35,096 nucleotides of DNA from an uncultured Myxococcales bacterium (GCA_903847385.1 CAINDO010000560.1:1-35096), one strand, 5' to 3'; positions 1 to 7,257 are shown, counted from the stretch's first letter. Numbers and translations are program-made. Notes: a model not told the origin generated them from the sequence alone.

Positions 1-186
1 CCGATCTTGCCCGCCCGCGCCGCCCGCGCCGCCCGCCGCCTCGCCGCCGGTGCCGGCGTCCGCCGTCTGTGCACCGCCCGCGTTGCCCTGGTCGGTTTCG
101 ACGGCGTCTTTCGAGGCGCCCGAGTCGTCACCACAAGCGGTCGCCCCCAGGGCGCTCAAGGCCAAAGTCAGAAGTCGACGCTTCAT
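1..186 (-). CDS. Lipoprotein, 3' end outside window (62 residues seen)
   Basis: Reading leftward from ATG at 186-184, the frame stays open to the window edge. It starts MKRRLLTLALSALGATAC, a short positive n-region, a hydrophobic stretch and a lipobox ending at Cys18, so a lipoprotein signal peptide is likely. After the Cys comes GDDSG and then a Gly/Ala-rich low-complexity linker, the usual tether of surface or outer-membrane lipoproteins in this window. The start overlaps the stop of the I42 gene by 4 nt (ATGA), so the two are probably translationally coupled. The functional domain lies outside the window, so no function can be given. Confidence 0.7.
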   Translation of the reverse strand, partial: MKRRLLTLALSALGATACGDDSGASKDAVETDQGNAGGAQTADAGTGGEAAGGAGGAGGQDR

Positions 187-794
187 TTGACGACCACCTG
201 CCAGGTCCGGAAAGTCTCGGCGGGGCCCTTCTCCCAGGAGCGGACGTACTCGAGCACCAGCGTGGCCTCGCCGGCGGAGACACCGGTGAACGAGAAGTAC
301 TCGACGCCGCCGGCGCCGACCATCTGCGGCTGGCCCGGCGCGGCCTTGGGCGCGCCCTCGTACCGTTTGGGGCCCGCGGCGAGGTGCGGGTCCAGGGGTT
401 CGCGAATGCGCCATGCGAACCCCGTGGTGGGGTTGGAGTCCATGTGGACCTCGAAGGAGGCCCCGACGGCGACCTCGACGCGCTCCGGCGTGGGGGCTGC
501 GCCCACATTGGGGGTCGGGGGTGCTCCACCGACGCTCGGGCCGCCCGCACCACCGACGGCAACCGCCCAGGCGGGCGTGGACTTCGGCGCGTCCGAGGGG
601 GTCGCTCCGGCCGCGTTCGCGTCGCTGGCCGGCAGGGCGCCGATGCGCGAGATCTCCGTGGCGGGCGCGGGCGCGAGGGCGGCCGCCGGCGCGCTGCCCG
701 GCGAGGTCGCCTCGGGTTTGGGGTCGGCCCCGCAGGCGGTCAGGCCCAGGGCGGCCAGGGCGCCGGTCATGCCGAGCGTGGACAGGGGCTGCAT
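183..794 (-). CDS. Chagasin-like (MEROPS I42) protease inhibitor lipoprotein
   Basis: This 203-residue protein has a lipoprotein signal with lipid Cys21 (LTAC-GAD). A long Ala/Pro/Gly-rich linker runs to about residue 104, and a single C-terminal domain follows. That domain shows the three loops of the I42/chagasin family: NPTTGF (121-126), a Gly loop VGAGG (159-163) and RSWE (185-188, family RPWE-like). Known members bind papain-family cysteine proteases with these loops. A membrane-tethered extracytoplasmic inhibitor is inferred, guarding the envelope against the cell's own or foreign proteases. A GGGAGGAG ribosome site lies just upstream and a good promoter at 842-870. It is the first gene of a unit with the lipoprotein at the left edge. 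The target protease is unknown. Confidence 0.85.
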   Translation of the reverse strand: MQPLSTLGMTGALAALGLTACGADPKPEATSPGSAPAAALAPAPATEISRIGALPASDANAAGATPSDAPKSTPAWAVAVGGAGGPSVGGAPPTPNVGAAPTPERVEVAVGASFEVHMDSNPTTGFAWRIREPLDPHLAAGPKRYEGAPKAAPGQPQMVGAGGVEYFSFTGVSAGEATLVLEYVRSWEKGPAETFRTWQVVVK

Positions 795-841
795 GCGAAC
801 TCCTCCCGGCGCGGACGCCGACGTGTCGAGTGATGCCTCAC

Positions 842-870
842 TACATATGCGGAGCGACGCCCCGACTCAA
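842..870 (-). promoter_or_regulatory. Candidate promoter of the I42 lipoprotein unit
   Basis: On the minus strand TTGAGT (870-865) is followed after exactly 17 bp by TATGTA (847-842). The predicted start lies about 40 nt before the ATG at 794. The -35 box overlaps the stop codon of the transporter gene upstream, so the I42 unit probably has its own promoter. Found by eye. Confidence 0.5.
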
Positions 871-1739
871 GCGCCGGACGACGCCTGCGCCCGCACGACC
901 GCCAGGCCGGCGCCCAGAATCAGCAGCGCGCCCAGGGGCGCCGTCGCGGCCAGGCTCTCGCCGAAGAGCGTGACGCCCACCAGCACGCCGACCAGGGGCT
1001 CCACGTACGTCAGCACGCCGGCCGTCGCGGCCGTGACGTGTTTCAGGCCCCACAGGAAGATCGTGCCGGCGAAACAACCCCCGGCCAGGGCGCCACCCAT
1101 CAGCCAGAGCACGCTGGTGAGGCCCGGCTGCATCTCCTGCACGGCGAAAGGCAGCAGGAACAGCGCCGAGAAGGCCGCGTGCCAGACCAGCAGCTCACCG
1201 GCGGTCAGGCGATCGGTGAACTTCTTCTGGATGAGGACCTGCAGCGCGTAGAACACGGCCGAGCCGCCGCCCAGGGCGGCCGTGCTCGCCGCGCGGCCCA
1301 GCGACAGCGCCTCGGGCCCCAGCAGCAGGCCCAGCCCCGCGAGCGAGACGGGCAGCGCCAGCCAGGTGATGCGCGGCGCGCGGGCGCGCAGGATCAGCGG
1401 CGTGAAGGCCGCGACCAGGATCGGCGCCAGGTAGTGCGACAGCACGGCCACGGGCTGCGGCCCGCGCGCCAGGGACTCGAAGTAGAGGAGCGCGTTGCCG
1501 GCGTCGCACACGCCCGTGCCGATGAGCGCGAGCCAGCACGCCCGGTCGCGGGGCAGGCGGCGGGGCAGCAGCGGCAGGCCGAAGATCGCCACCGTGCCGA
1601 GCACGATGCAGGGCACGTGCGGCCCCGACAGCCCCGAGCCCCGGATGGCCACGCCCCAGAAGCCCCAGGTGCAGGCGGCGAGCACGATGGCCGCGGCGCC
1701 CAGGCGGGCGCGGCGCGCGGTGTTCGGGTCGTCGGACAT
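867..1739 (-). CDS. EamA-type (DMT superfamily) transporter
   Basis: This 290-residue, strongly hydrophobic protein has about ten predicted membrane segments arranged as two repeats, the usual size and layout of EamA/RhaT-like drug/metabolite transporters. Characteristic stretches are ACTWGFWGVAIR in the first helix and AGVLTYVEPLVGVLVG near the end, matching the conserved end of the second EamA repeat. It should sit in the inner membrane and move a small metabolite, often outward. The substrate cannot be read from sequence. It is divergent from the PHP lipoprotein. There is no Shine-Dalgarno in front of the ATG, and a -10-like CAATTT ends 8 nt before it, so the message may be leaderless. Confidence 0.85.
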   Translation of the reverse strand: MSDDPNTARRARLGAAAIVLAACTWGFWGVAIRGSGLSGPHVPCIVLGTVAIFGLPLLPRRLPRDRACWLALIGTGVCDAGNALLYFESLARGPQPVAVLSHYLAPILVAAFTPLILRARAPRITWLALPVSLAGLGLLLGPEALSLGRAASTAALGGGSAVFYALQVLIQKKFTDRLTAGELLVWHAAFSALFLLPFAVQEMQPGLTSVLWLMGGALAGGCFAGTIFLWGLKHVTAATAGVLTYVEPLVGVLVGVTLFGESLAATAPLGALLILGAGLAVVRAQASSGA

Positions 1740-1747
1740 GGCGCGGC

Positions 1748-1776
1748 AAATTGGGCGAAACGGCGCGCGGAGGCAA
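1748..1776 (-). promoter_or_regulatory. Candidate promoter of the EamA transporter (leaderless)
   Basis: Minus strand TTGCCT (1776-1771), 17 bp, CAATTT (1753-1748), then 8 nt to the ATG at 1739. With normal spacing the transcript would begin at or next to the start codon, which fits the lack of a ribosome site. It overlaps a weaker plus-strand pair, TTGGGC (1751-1756) and CAATGG (1774-1779), for the divergent gene. Confidence 0.4.
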
Positions 1777-1799
1777 TGGTCGTGTCGGGGTCCGCTCGC

Positions 1800-1805
1800 T
1801 ATGCT
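1800..1805 (+). promoter_or_regulatory. Possible -10 box of the PHP lipoprotein gene
   Basis: TATGCT ends 8 nt before the ATG at 1814, and no ribosome site is visible, so a leaderless start is possible. The -35 region at 17-bp spacing (TGGTCG) is poor. The alternative is TTGGGC/CAATGG at 1751-1779, which would give a leader of roughly 30 nt. Confidence 0.25.
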
Positions 1806-1813
1806 GCCGCCCC

Positions 1814-3358
1814 ATGCGCATCGCTCCCCTCTCTCGTCTCCTCGTCGCCGGGCTCGCCGGCGGCCTGCTCTCCTGCGGCGACTCCGGCGGCGCGTCGAAC
1901 GCCGGGACCTCGGCGAACGGCGGCGCGCCCGCCCCGGCGCCGGACGTCCGCGTGTCGACCCCGGACGCCCACGCGCACGACCCGGACGCCCACGCCGTGC
2001 CCCTGGACGCCCACGCGCCGACCCTCGACGCCGTCCTGGCGGACGCCCTGCCCCCCGACGCCGCCGCGCCGGACGCGTTCCGCCCCCTGCCCCGCCCGCG
2101 CCCCGGCCCGACCTCCGCGCTGGTCGCGCCCGCCGGCTGGCGCTGGGCTCGCGGGCTCATCCACATGCACTCCATCCACAGCCACGACGCCTGCGACGGC
2201 CGCCCCAAGGACGAAGCCGGCGTGGGCAACGCGCCGTGCCTGGCCGACCTGCGCGCGGCGTTCTGCAACGCCCGCCTGGACTACACGCTGCTCACGGACC
2301 ACCCCGAGACCTTCGCGGACGTGACCTTCGAGGAGGCGTTGCTCTACGACGCCGCCGCCGGAGACGAGCTCGTGCGCGACGAGACGGGCGCGCCCGTGGG
2401 CAATCGCGTCGCCTGTGGCGGCGAGCAGGCCGTGCGCACGCTCCTGGCGCCCGGCAGCGAGGGCGACGTGATGCCCGTGATGCTCCCCCGCCCCGCCGCC
2501 GACCGCGCCTGGTACCGCACACGCACGCCCGAGGCCGTGCGGAACCTGCACGACACGGGCGGCCTGGTCTTCCACGCGCACACCGAGGAGCGCACGTTCG
2601 AGGAGCTCTCGCCCCTCGGCCTGGACGCCATCGAGATCTACAACCTGCACGCCAACGTGAACCCGCGCTGGCGGCAGCTCGGCGAGGTCCTGCCGGACAT
2701 CCTGAAGCTGATCAACGCCAAGGAGAACCCGCCGCACCCGGACCTGTCGCTGCTGGCGGCCCTGCGCGAGAACCCCGAGGCGCTGGGCATCTGGAACCAG
2801 TTCGTGGTGCGGCAGCGCATGCTCGGCACCGCCGGCAGCGACATCCACCAGAACCTGCCGCCGCTCGTGCACCCCACGGACGGCGAGCGGCTGGACAGCT
2901 ACCGCCGCCTGACCACGTGGTTCGCCAACTACCTGCTCGTCCGCGACGTCACCCTGGACGAGATCCGCGGCGCGCTCCTGGCGCAGCGGCTCGTCGTGGT
3001 GTTTCACATGATGGGCGAGCCGGACGGCTTCGACTTCTCCGGCGCGAAGGCCGACGGCACGCGCATCGAGATGGGCTCGGAGCTGCCCTTCGAGCCGGGC
3101 ATGGTCATCCGCGTCACGCCGCCGACCAGCGTGCCGCTCGCCCAGCAGGACGTGCGCCTCATGCGGGTGACCCCCGCCGGCGCCGAGGTCGTGGCCCAGG
3201 GCCCGATGGCGCTGGAGTACCGGCCGGACGCGCCCGCGGTGTTCCGCGTGGAGATCCTGCAGACGCCCGAGCACCTGCGGCCCGAGCTCGGCAGCGTCGC
3301 GGACGACTTCGTGCGCCCGACGCCCTGGATCTACTCCAACGCGATCTATCTGCGGTGA
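1814..3358 (+). CDS. PHP-domain metal-dependent phosphoesterase-like lipoprotein
   Basis: This is a 514-residue protein. ATG 1814 was chosen because it gives a clean lipoprotein signal (MRIAPLSRLLVAGLAGGLLSC, lipid Cys21); a longer TTG start at 1751 would spoil it. Residues 51-71 are a His/Asp repeat (three DAHA heptads). The catalytic part shows PHP-superfamily metal motifs: H117-x-H119 with H124/D125, TDH (161-163), FHAH (253-256) and GSDIH (341-345). PHP enzymes bind two or three metals and hydrolyse phosphoesters. The substrate here is unknown. A C-terminal beta-rich part (about 385-514) resembles the tail of secreted PHP proteins. The lipid anchor places it outside the cytoplasm. It ends 25 nt from the convergent pentahaem cytochrome gene. 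Confidence 0.8.
   Translation: MRIAPLSRLLVAGLAGGLLSCGDSGGASNAGTSANGGAPAPAPDVRVSTPDAHAHDPDAHAVPLDAHAPTLDAVLADALPPDAAAPDAFRPLPRPRPGPTSALVAPAGWRWARGLIHMHSIHSHDACDGRPKDEAGVGNAPCLADLRAAFCNARLDYTLLTDHPETFADVTFEEALLYDAAAGDELVRDETGAPVGNRVACGGEQAVRTLLAPGSEGDVMPVMLPRPAADRAWYRTRTPEAVRNLHDTGGLVFHAHTEERTFEELSPLGLDAIEIYNLHANVNPRWRQLGEVLPDILKLINAKENPPHPDLSLLAALRENPEALGIWNQFVVRQRMLGTAGSDIHQNLPPLVHPTDGERLDSYRRLTTWFANYLLVRDVTLDEIRGALLAQRLVVVFHMMGEPDGFDFSGAKADGTRIEMGSELPFEPGMVIRVTPPTSVPLAQQDVRLMRVTPAGAEVVAQGPMALEYRPDAPAVFRVEILQTPEHLRPELGSVADDFVRPTPWIYSNAIYLR
1963..2025 (+). repeat. Three 21-bp tandem repeats coding DAHA heptads
   Basis: The word GGACGCCCACGC recurs at 1963, 1984 and 2005, exactly 21 bp apart. 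It encodes the heptads DAHAHDP, DAHAVPL and DAHAPTL in the linker of the PHP lipoprotein, giving a short His/Asp-rich stretch. Confidence 0.7.
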
Positions 3359-3383
3359 GCCCTCCAGGGCGCACTGAGACCGG

Positions 3384-4592
3384 TCAGGGCGCGCCGACGA
3401 CCGTCTCGAGCCGCTCGACCACGCGCATCGTGGGGTAGTCGCCCAGGTTGTGGTGGGCGGCGTTCTCCGGGCTGATCCGGTGGTGCTCCAGGCGCGCGCG
3501 CACAGTCACGGGGCCGCCGTCCGCCGGTCGCACGAAACGCAGCGGGAACACCCGCGACTCCCCCGGCGACAGGCGGTTGTCGGACACGCGCTCGGCCTTG
3601 GGCCACCACTTCCAGACCTGCCCCGCGCGGTGGGTCAGGCGGGCGAGGACCTTGCCCCCGGCGTCCACGGCCTCGGCCGTCACGAGCAAGTATCGCTCCG
3701 GATCGCCCGTGGGCACGCGGTGGCCGGCCCCGGCGTGCTCCAGGTACACGCCGACGAGCACCTCGGCGCCCGGCTGCGTCTGCGGCGGCGCGACGACCCG
3801 AATCCGCGCGCCCGGTTTCCAGTCGGCGAACTGCGCGGCCTGCGCCGGGGTCCAGGGCACCTTGGGCACCAGGCCCCCCGGCCAAAGGTGTTTGCCCCCC
3901 GTGCGCACGGGCCCCCCCACGGCCATCGGCCGCGTCACACGCGGCATGTGGCACTCCGGGCAGGTCTTGCCCGGCGCGGCCTGCCGCCACTCCTCGCCCG
4001 TGTTGAAGGTGCAGACCAGCGTGTCGCCGACCCGCGCCACGGCCTGATGGCACACGGTGCAGGTGTCCTCGCTGCGCAGCTCCGGCGCGTACACCAGGGG
4101 GTGCGGCGCCACGGCGTCCGCGTTGATGGCGGCGATCCCGCCCTCGCGCCAGTGGCAGGTCAGGCAGGTGATGCCCTCTTCGCGCAGCGTCGCGTCGAAC
4201 TGGGCGTTGGGCGTCTGCCGGGGCTTGCGCACGTCCCCCGTGGCCTCGGAGAGCACGGCCTGCTGCCGCGCCACCGGCGTGTGACAGTTGTCGCAGAGCC
4301 AAGCCACCGCAGGGTCCTTGGACCGCTCGGCCTGGAACTGCCGGTCCGTCCAGGCGTGACCGTGCGTGGAGAGCGCCCACTCCGCGGCGATGTCCGGGTG
4401 GCAGGCCGCGCAGACCATCGCCGAGAACGCGCCGATGCTGGCCGGCGCGGGGGCCTCGATGGGCACGCGGGGGCGCTCCCAGCTCGGCCCCTCGGCCCGG
4501 GCGGCAGCGGGCGCCCCGACCCCGAGCAGCAGCCCAAGGACGAGGCTCAGGGGGTGACGCGGATGGCGGATTCCGGGCAGACGTCGACGCAT
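3384..4592 (-). CDS. Periplasmic pentahaem c-type cytochrome (cytochrome c554-like)
   Basis: This 402-residue protein starts at ATG 4592-4590, the only usual start codon placed before the signal peptide (Arg-rich n-region, Leu/Gly/Ala core, cleavage near ARA-EG, residue 34). Five CxxCH haem sites are visible: C61-H65, C100-H104, C143-H147, C178-H182 and C211-H215. A beta-rich C-terminal domain (about 240-400) contains HRVPTGDPERY. This layout is known from multihaem cytochromes related to c554 and nitrite/hydroxylamine-type cytochromes, where it serves periplasmic electron transfer or reduction. The partner cannot be read. The start lies 46 nt inside the ferredoxin gene, so the two are probably co-expressed. 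They act on opposite sides of the membrane. Confidence 0.85.
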   Translation of the reverse strand: MRRRLPGIRHPRHPLSLVLGLLLGVGAPAAARAEGPSWERPRVPIEAPAPASIGAFSAMVCAACHPDIAAEWALSTHGHAWTDRQFQAERSKDPAVAWLCDNCHTPVARQQAVLSEATGDVRKPRQTPNAQFDATLREEGITCLTCHWREGGIAAINADAVAPHPLVYAPELRSEDTCTVCHQAVARVGDTLVCTFNTGEEWRQAAPGKTCPECHMPRVTRPMAVGGPVRTGGKHLWPGGLVPKVPWTPAQAAQFADWKPGARIRVVAPPQTQPGAEVLVGVYLEHAGAGHRVPTGDPERYLLVTAEAVDAGGKVLARLTHRAGQVWKWWPKAERVSDNRLSPGESRVFPLRFVRPADGGPVTVRARLEHHRISPENAAHHNLGDYPTMRVVERLETVVGAP

Positions 4593-4783
4593 TTCATGCA
4601 CGCGGTACAGGCGGCCTCGTTGACGACGAAGGCCTGCTTGCCACCGTGGGCGAGGACCTTGAGCCGAATGAGGAACGGCAGGGGGACATCGGTTTTGCGA
4701 ATCGCGAAGACGGCCTCGGGGCACACCTGGGCACAGGTCTTCTTGCCTTCGCAGCGGCGGTGATCGACTTCGACTCGGGCCAT
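4547..4783 (-). CDS. Small dicluster ferredoxin, probably [3Fe-4S][4Fe-4S]
   Basis: This 78-residue protein has no signal peptide and is therefore cytoplasmic. The C-terminal motif is complete: C59, C62, C65 and C69 with Pro70. The first motif is C11-x5-C17-x3-C21-Pro, with Lys14 where the second Cys of a normal CxxCxxCxxxCP motif stands. In known ferredoxins loss of that residue goes with a [3Fe-4S] cluster or an exchangeable fourth iron. It would carry low-potential electrons for an unidentified enzyme. It is the first gene of the unit with the pentahaem cytochrome. A -10-like CAAGGT ends 8 nt before the ATG; only a weak AAGG could serve as ribosome site. Confidence 0.88.
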   Translation of the reverse strand: MARVEVDHRRCEGKKTCAQVCPEAVFAIRKTDVPLPFLIRLKVLAHGGKQAFVVNEAACTACMKCVDVCPESAIRVTP

Positions 4784-4791
4784 GACGATGG

Positions 4792-4820
4792 ACCTTGGGG
4801 TGGAATCGGCCTCCGTGCAA
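4792..4820 (-). promoter_or_regulatory. Candidate promoter of the ferredoxin-cytochrome unit (leaderless)
   Basis: Minus strand TTGCAC (4820-4815), 17 bp, CAAGGT (4797-4792), then 8 nt to ATG 4783. The geometry is the same as in front of the EamA transporter gene. Confidence 0.4.
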
Positions 4821-4827
4821 GCGGCCC

Positions 4828-4856
4828 TTGACCGAATTCGGCACAAAGGGCAACGC
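4828..4856 (+). promoter_or_regulatory. Candidate promoter of the nine-gene 4865-15901 operon
   Basis: TTGACC (4828-4833), 17 bp, CAACGC (4851-4856), or AACGCT with 18 bp, ending 7-8 nt before the GTG at 4865. There is no ribosome site close to the GTG. The -10 match is weak, the -35 match good. Confidence 0.35.
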
Positions 4857-4864
4857 TGCGCACC

Positions 4865-5899
4865 GTGAGCGCCCCTCGTATCCCGATTCGTCTCCTGAGC
4901 CTCGCGCTCGGTCTCGTCGCCTGCGGCCCCGCGGAGCAGCGCGAAGGCGATCCCCGCATCGGGTGGGTGGCCGACATCTCGGCCGAGCTGCCCGAGTGGC
5001 TTTCGGAGACGGGCATCTACGCCGACCCGGCCACGCTCTCGCCCGGCCCCGGCGCGGTCGCGTACGTGCCGCAGCACCCGCTGTGGAGCAACGGCGCGGA
5101 CAAGGACCGCCTGCTCTTCCTGCCGCCGGGCACGCGCATCGACCCGACCGGGGCGGAGTTCGCCTTCCCCGTGGGCACCGTGCTGGTCAAGTCCTTCGCC
5201 TTCGACGCCATCGAAGGTCGCGACGGCGCCGTCACGCTGGAGACGCGCGTGCTCGCCCGCCGCGCGGACGGCTGGGTCTACGCGCTCTACCACTGGAACG
5301 CCGAGGGCACGGAGGCCGCGCTCGCCGGGGCGGACTGGCGCGCCGAGTCGCTCACGCTCGAGGACGCCTCGGGCGCGCGCTTCGACTACACGCTGCCCGG
5401 TAAACTCGACTGCCGCAGTTGCCACGAGACGCCGGGCACCACCCCCGTGCTGGGCATCGCCCGCTGGCAGCAGCCCGAGGCCCTCGCCGAGCGTGCGGAC
5501 GACCTGTACACCCAGGCCCCGCCGGACGCCGCCCTGGACACCCTGGCCGACTCCCCCGAAGAGGCCGCCGCGATGTCCTACGTCGTGGCCAACTGCGCCT
5601 TCTGCCACAACGGCCGGAACACGGGCGAGAACGCCGCCTTCAGCCTGGAGCCGCCCGTCTTCCGCGAGAACACGGTCGGCCGCGAGACGGACAGCTCGGC
5701 GAGCGGGATCGGCGTACGCATCGTGCCCGGGGACGCCGAGGGCAGCGCGCTCTACGAAGCCGTGGTCCGCACCCGCCAGGCCGGCTACCGCGGTGACTTC
5801 AAGCCCATGCCCCCGGCCGGCATCGACCGCGTCGACCCGCGCGCCGAGCAGGTGCTGCGCCGCTACATCGAGTCGCTGGAGCCCGCCGATGCGCCTTGA
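4865..5899 (+). CDS. Dihaem cytochrome c lipoprotein (SO2930-like)
   Basis: This 344-residue protein starts at GTG 4865, which is followed directly by a lipoprotein signal ending LGLVAC (lipid Cys20). Two haem sites are seen, CRSCH (C183-H187) and CAFCH (C244-H248), and FKPMPP (Met315) is a likely axial ligand. The N-terminal half is beta-rich, with PLWSNGADKDR and FPVGTVLVKSF, which resembles the SO_2930-type dihaem family as I remember it. It should be an envelope-anchored electron carrier. Its last 11 nt overlap the next gene, a sugar/sorbosone-dehydrogenase-like lipoprotein, so it may accept electrons from that enzyme. This pairing is inferred. It is the first gene of the long plus-strand operon. 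Confidence 0.82.
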   Translation: MSAPRIPIRLLSLALGLVACGPAEQREGDPRIGWVADISAELPEWLSETGIYADPATLSPGPGAVAYVPQHPLWSNGADKDRLLFLPPGTRIDPTGAEFAFPVGTVLVKSFAFDAIEGRDGAVTLETRVLARRADGWVYALYHWNAEGTEAALAGADWRAESLTLEDASGARFDYTLPGKLDCRSCHETPGTTPVLGIARWQQPEALAERADDLYTQAPPDAALDTLADSPEEAAAMSYVVANCAFCHNGRNTGENAAFSLEPPVFRENTVGRETDSSASGIGVRIVPGDAEGSALYEAVVRTRQAGYRGDFKPMPPAGIDRVDPRAEQVLRRYIESLEPADAP

Positions 5900-7250
5900 C
5901 GTTCGTCGGGCGATCGCGGTCGCCGTGCTCGCCACCGCCTGCGGGGACGCCAGCTCGGACGACCCGACCGCCCCCCTGCCCCACGTGCCCCGCACGCCGG
6001 ACGCCTTCGCGCCCATCGGCCGGACGCCGAACGCAGACGCCGCGACCAATCCAGGCGCCGACGCCGGCGAACCCGGCGACGCCGGCCCCGACTGGGCGCC
6101 GCCCCTGGCGCTGAAGTTCGTGGACATCCCCCACGACGCGCCGCTCCTGCGCGCGACGGACCTGGCCTTCCTGCCCCAGGGCTCGCCCGAGTTCCTGTGG
6201 CTCGACAAGGACGGCGAGGTCCACCACATGCGCCTGCAGGGCGACCGCGCGCGCCGCCTGGGCGGCTTCCACGTGCAGGACACATGGTTCGACTCGGACG
6301 CCGGCCTGCTCAGCGTCGCGTTCGACCCGGACTTCGCCCACAACCGGTTCGTCTACCTGGGCGCCGCGATCAGCATGCAGACCAGCATCATCCGGCGCTA
6401 CCACTTCGACCCGGGCGACTACGCCGCCACGGCGGCCAGCGGCGTGGAGATCTTCCGCGTCACCGGCGAGGGCGCGCGGCGGTCGTGGCACAACATCGGC
6501 TCCATCGGCTTCGGGGACGACGGCCTGCTCTGGGCGCTCTTCGGCGACAAGACGCTGGGCGACCCGGCCCTGGACCCGGCATCGCTCCTCGGCAGCCTGG
6601 TGCGCATCCGGCCGCTGCCCGGCCCCGAGGGCGGCTACGAGGTCCCCGACGACAACCCCTACGCCCTAATGGGCGGGCACCCCGCCGTGTACGCCAAGGG
6701 CATGCGCTCCCCGTGGAAGGGTCTGTTCTACCAGGGCCGCTGGTTCTTCGGGGACGTCGGCCTGGACTCCGCCGAGGAGGTCAATCTCATCGACGCGCCC
6801 GGCCAGAACTTCGGCTGGCCCATCGCCGAGGGTCCCTGCGAACAGACCTGTGACGAGCTGCGCGATCCCTGGGTGTACTACGACCGCTCGTCGAGCCACC
6901 CCTTCGTGGCCGAAGACACCGAGGCCGTGCCCGCGCGCCTGCGCAGCGTGTGGGTGGGCTGGATCTATCGACCGGACTGGCCCGGCGCCGAGAACGACCC
7001 CTACCTGGGCCGCTGGCGCGATGTGTTGACCTTCGGCGACTGGGCCACGGGGTTCGTGCGCGGCCGGCGCGTGGCCCCGCCCGGCGAGCCGGACACGGGC
7101 CGTACCTGGCCGGTGGGACATCTGTATCACTCCACCGCCTGGGCGCAGGGGCCCGATGGTTACGTGTACACCACGGCGCTCGGCACCTGGCCCGCGGACT
7201 CGATGGAGCTCACACCCTCGCCGCTGCGCCGCGCGGTCCTGGCGGAGTGA
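5889..7250 (+). CDS. Glucose/sorbosone dehydrogenase-like (PQQ-type) propeller lipoprotein
   Basis: This 453-residue protein's ATG at 5889 overlaps the cytochrome gene by 11 nt and gives a lipoprotein signal (VLATAC-GDAS, Cys18). A Pro/Asp/Ala linker runs to about residue 70. The remainder matches the soluble aldose/sorbosone dehydrogenase propeller: DAGLLSVAFDPDF, HNIGSIGFGDDGLLW, a GDK segment, YAKGMRSPWKG and FFGDVGLDSAEEVN followed by NFGWP. These enzymes use PQQ and calcium to oxidise sugars or other alcohols in the periplasm and pass electrons to a cytochrome, which fits the dihaem gene upstream. The family's usual His-Gly-Gly region reads His-Asn-Ile-Gly here. PQQ binding is therefore not certain, and a non-catalytic propeller remains possible. 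Confidence 0.75.
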   Translation: MRLDVRRAIAVAVLATACGDASSDDPTAPLPHVPRTPDAFAPIGRTPNADAATNPGADAGEPGDAGPDWAPPLALKFVDIPHDAPLLRATDLAFLPQGSPEFLWLDKDGEVHHMRLQGDRARRLGGFHVQDTWFDSDAGLLSVAFDPDFAHNRFVYLGAAISMQTSIIRRYHFDPGDYAATAASGVEIFRVTGEGARRSWHNIGSIGFGDDGLLWALFGDKTLGDPALDPASLLGSLVRIRPLPGPEGGYEVPDDNPYALMGGHPAVYAKGMRSPWKGLFYQGRWFFGDVGLDSAEEVNLIDAPGQNFGWPIAEGPCEQTCDELRDPWVYYDRSSSHPFVAEDTEAVPARLRSVWVGWIYRPDWPGAENDPYLGRWRDVLTFGDWATGFVRGRRVAPPGEPDTGRTWPVGHLYHSTAWAQGPDGYVYTTALGTWPADSMELTPSPLRRAVLAE

Positions 7251-7257
7251 CCCCCCC

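Noticed and set aside
1..60. GC-rich repeat of CCGCCCGCG at the left edge as a possible structural repeat
   Set aside because: It is simply the Gly/Ala-coding linker of the lipoprotein read on the other strand.
3359..3383. Possible bidirectional terminator GCCCT-cc-AGGGC between convergent genes
   Set aside because: A 2-nt loop is too small and there is no T-run on either strand.
1495..3438. 647-codon plus-strand frame
   Set aside because: Arg/Pro-rich shadow of the EamA and PHP genes; the PHP metal motifs are in another frame.
4784..6343. Upstream part of a 598-codon minus-strand frame ending in the ferredoxin
   Set aside because: Only the last 79 codons are real. The rest is antisense to the dihaem cytochrome and propeller genes, is low-complexity, and would disrupt the normal ferredoxin N-terminus.
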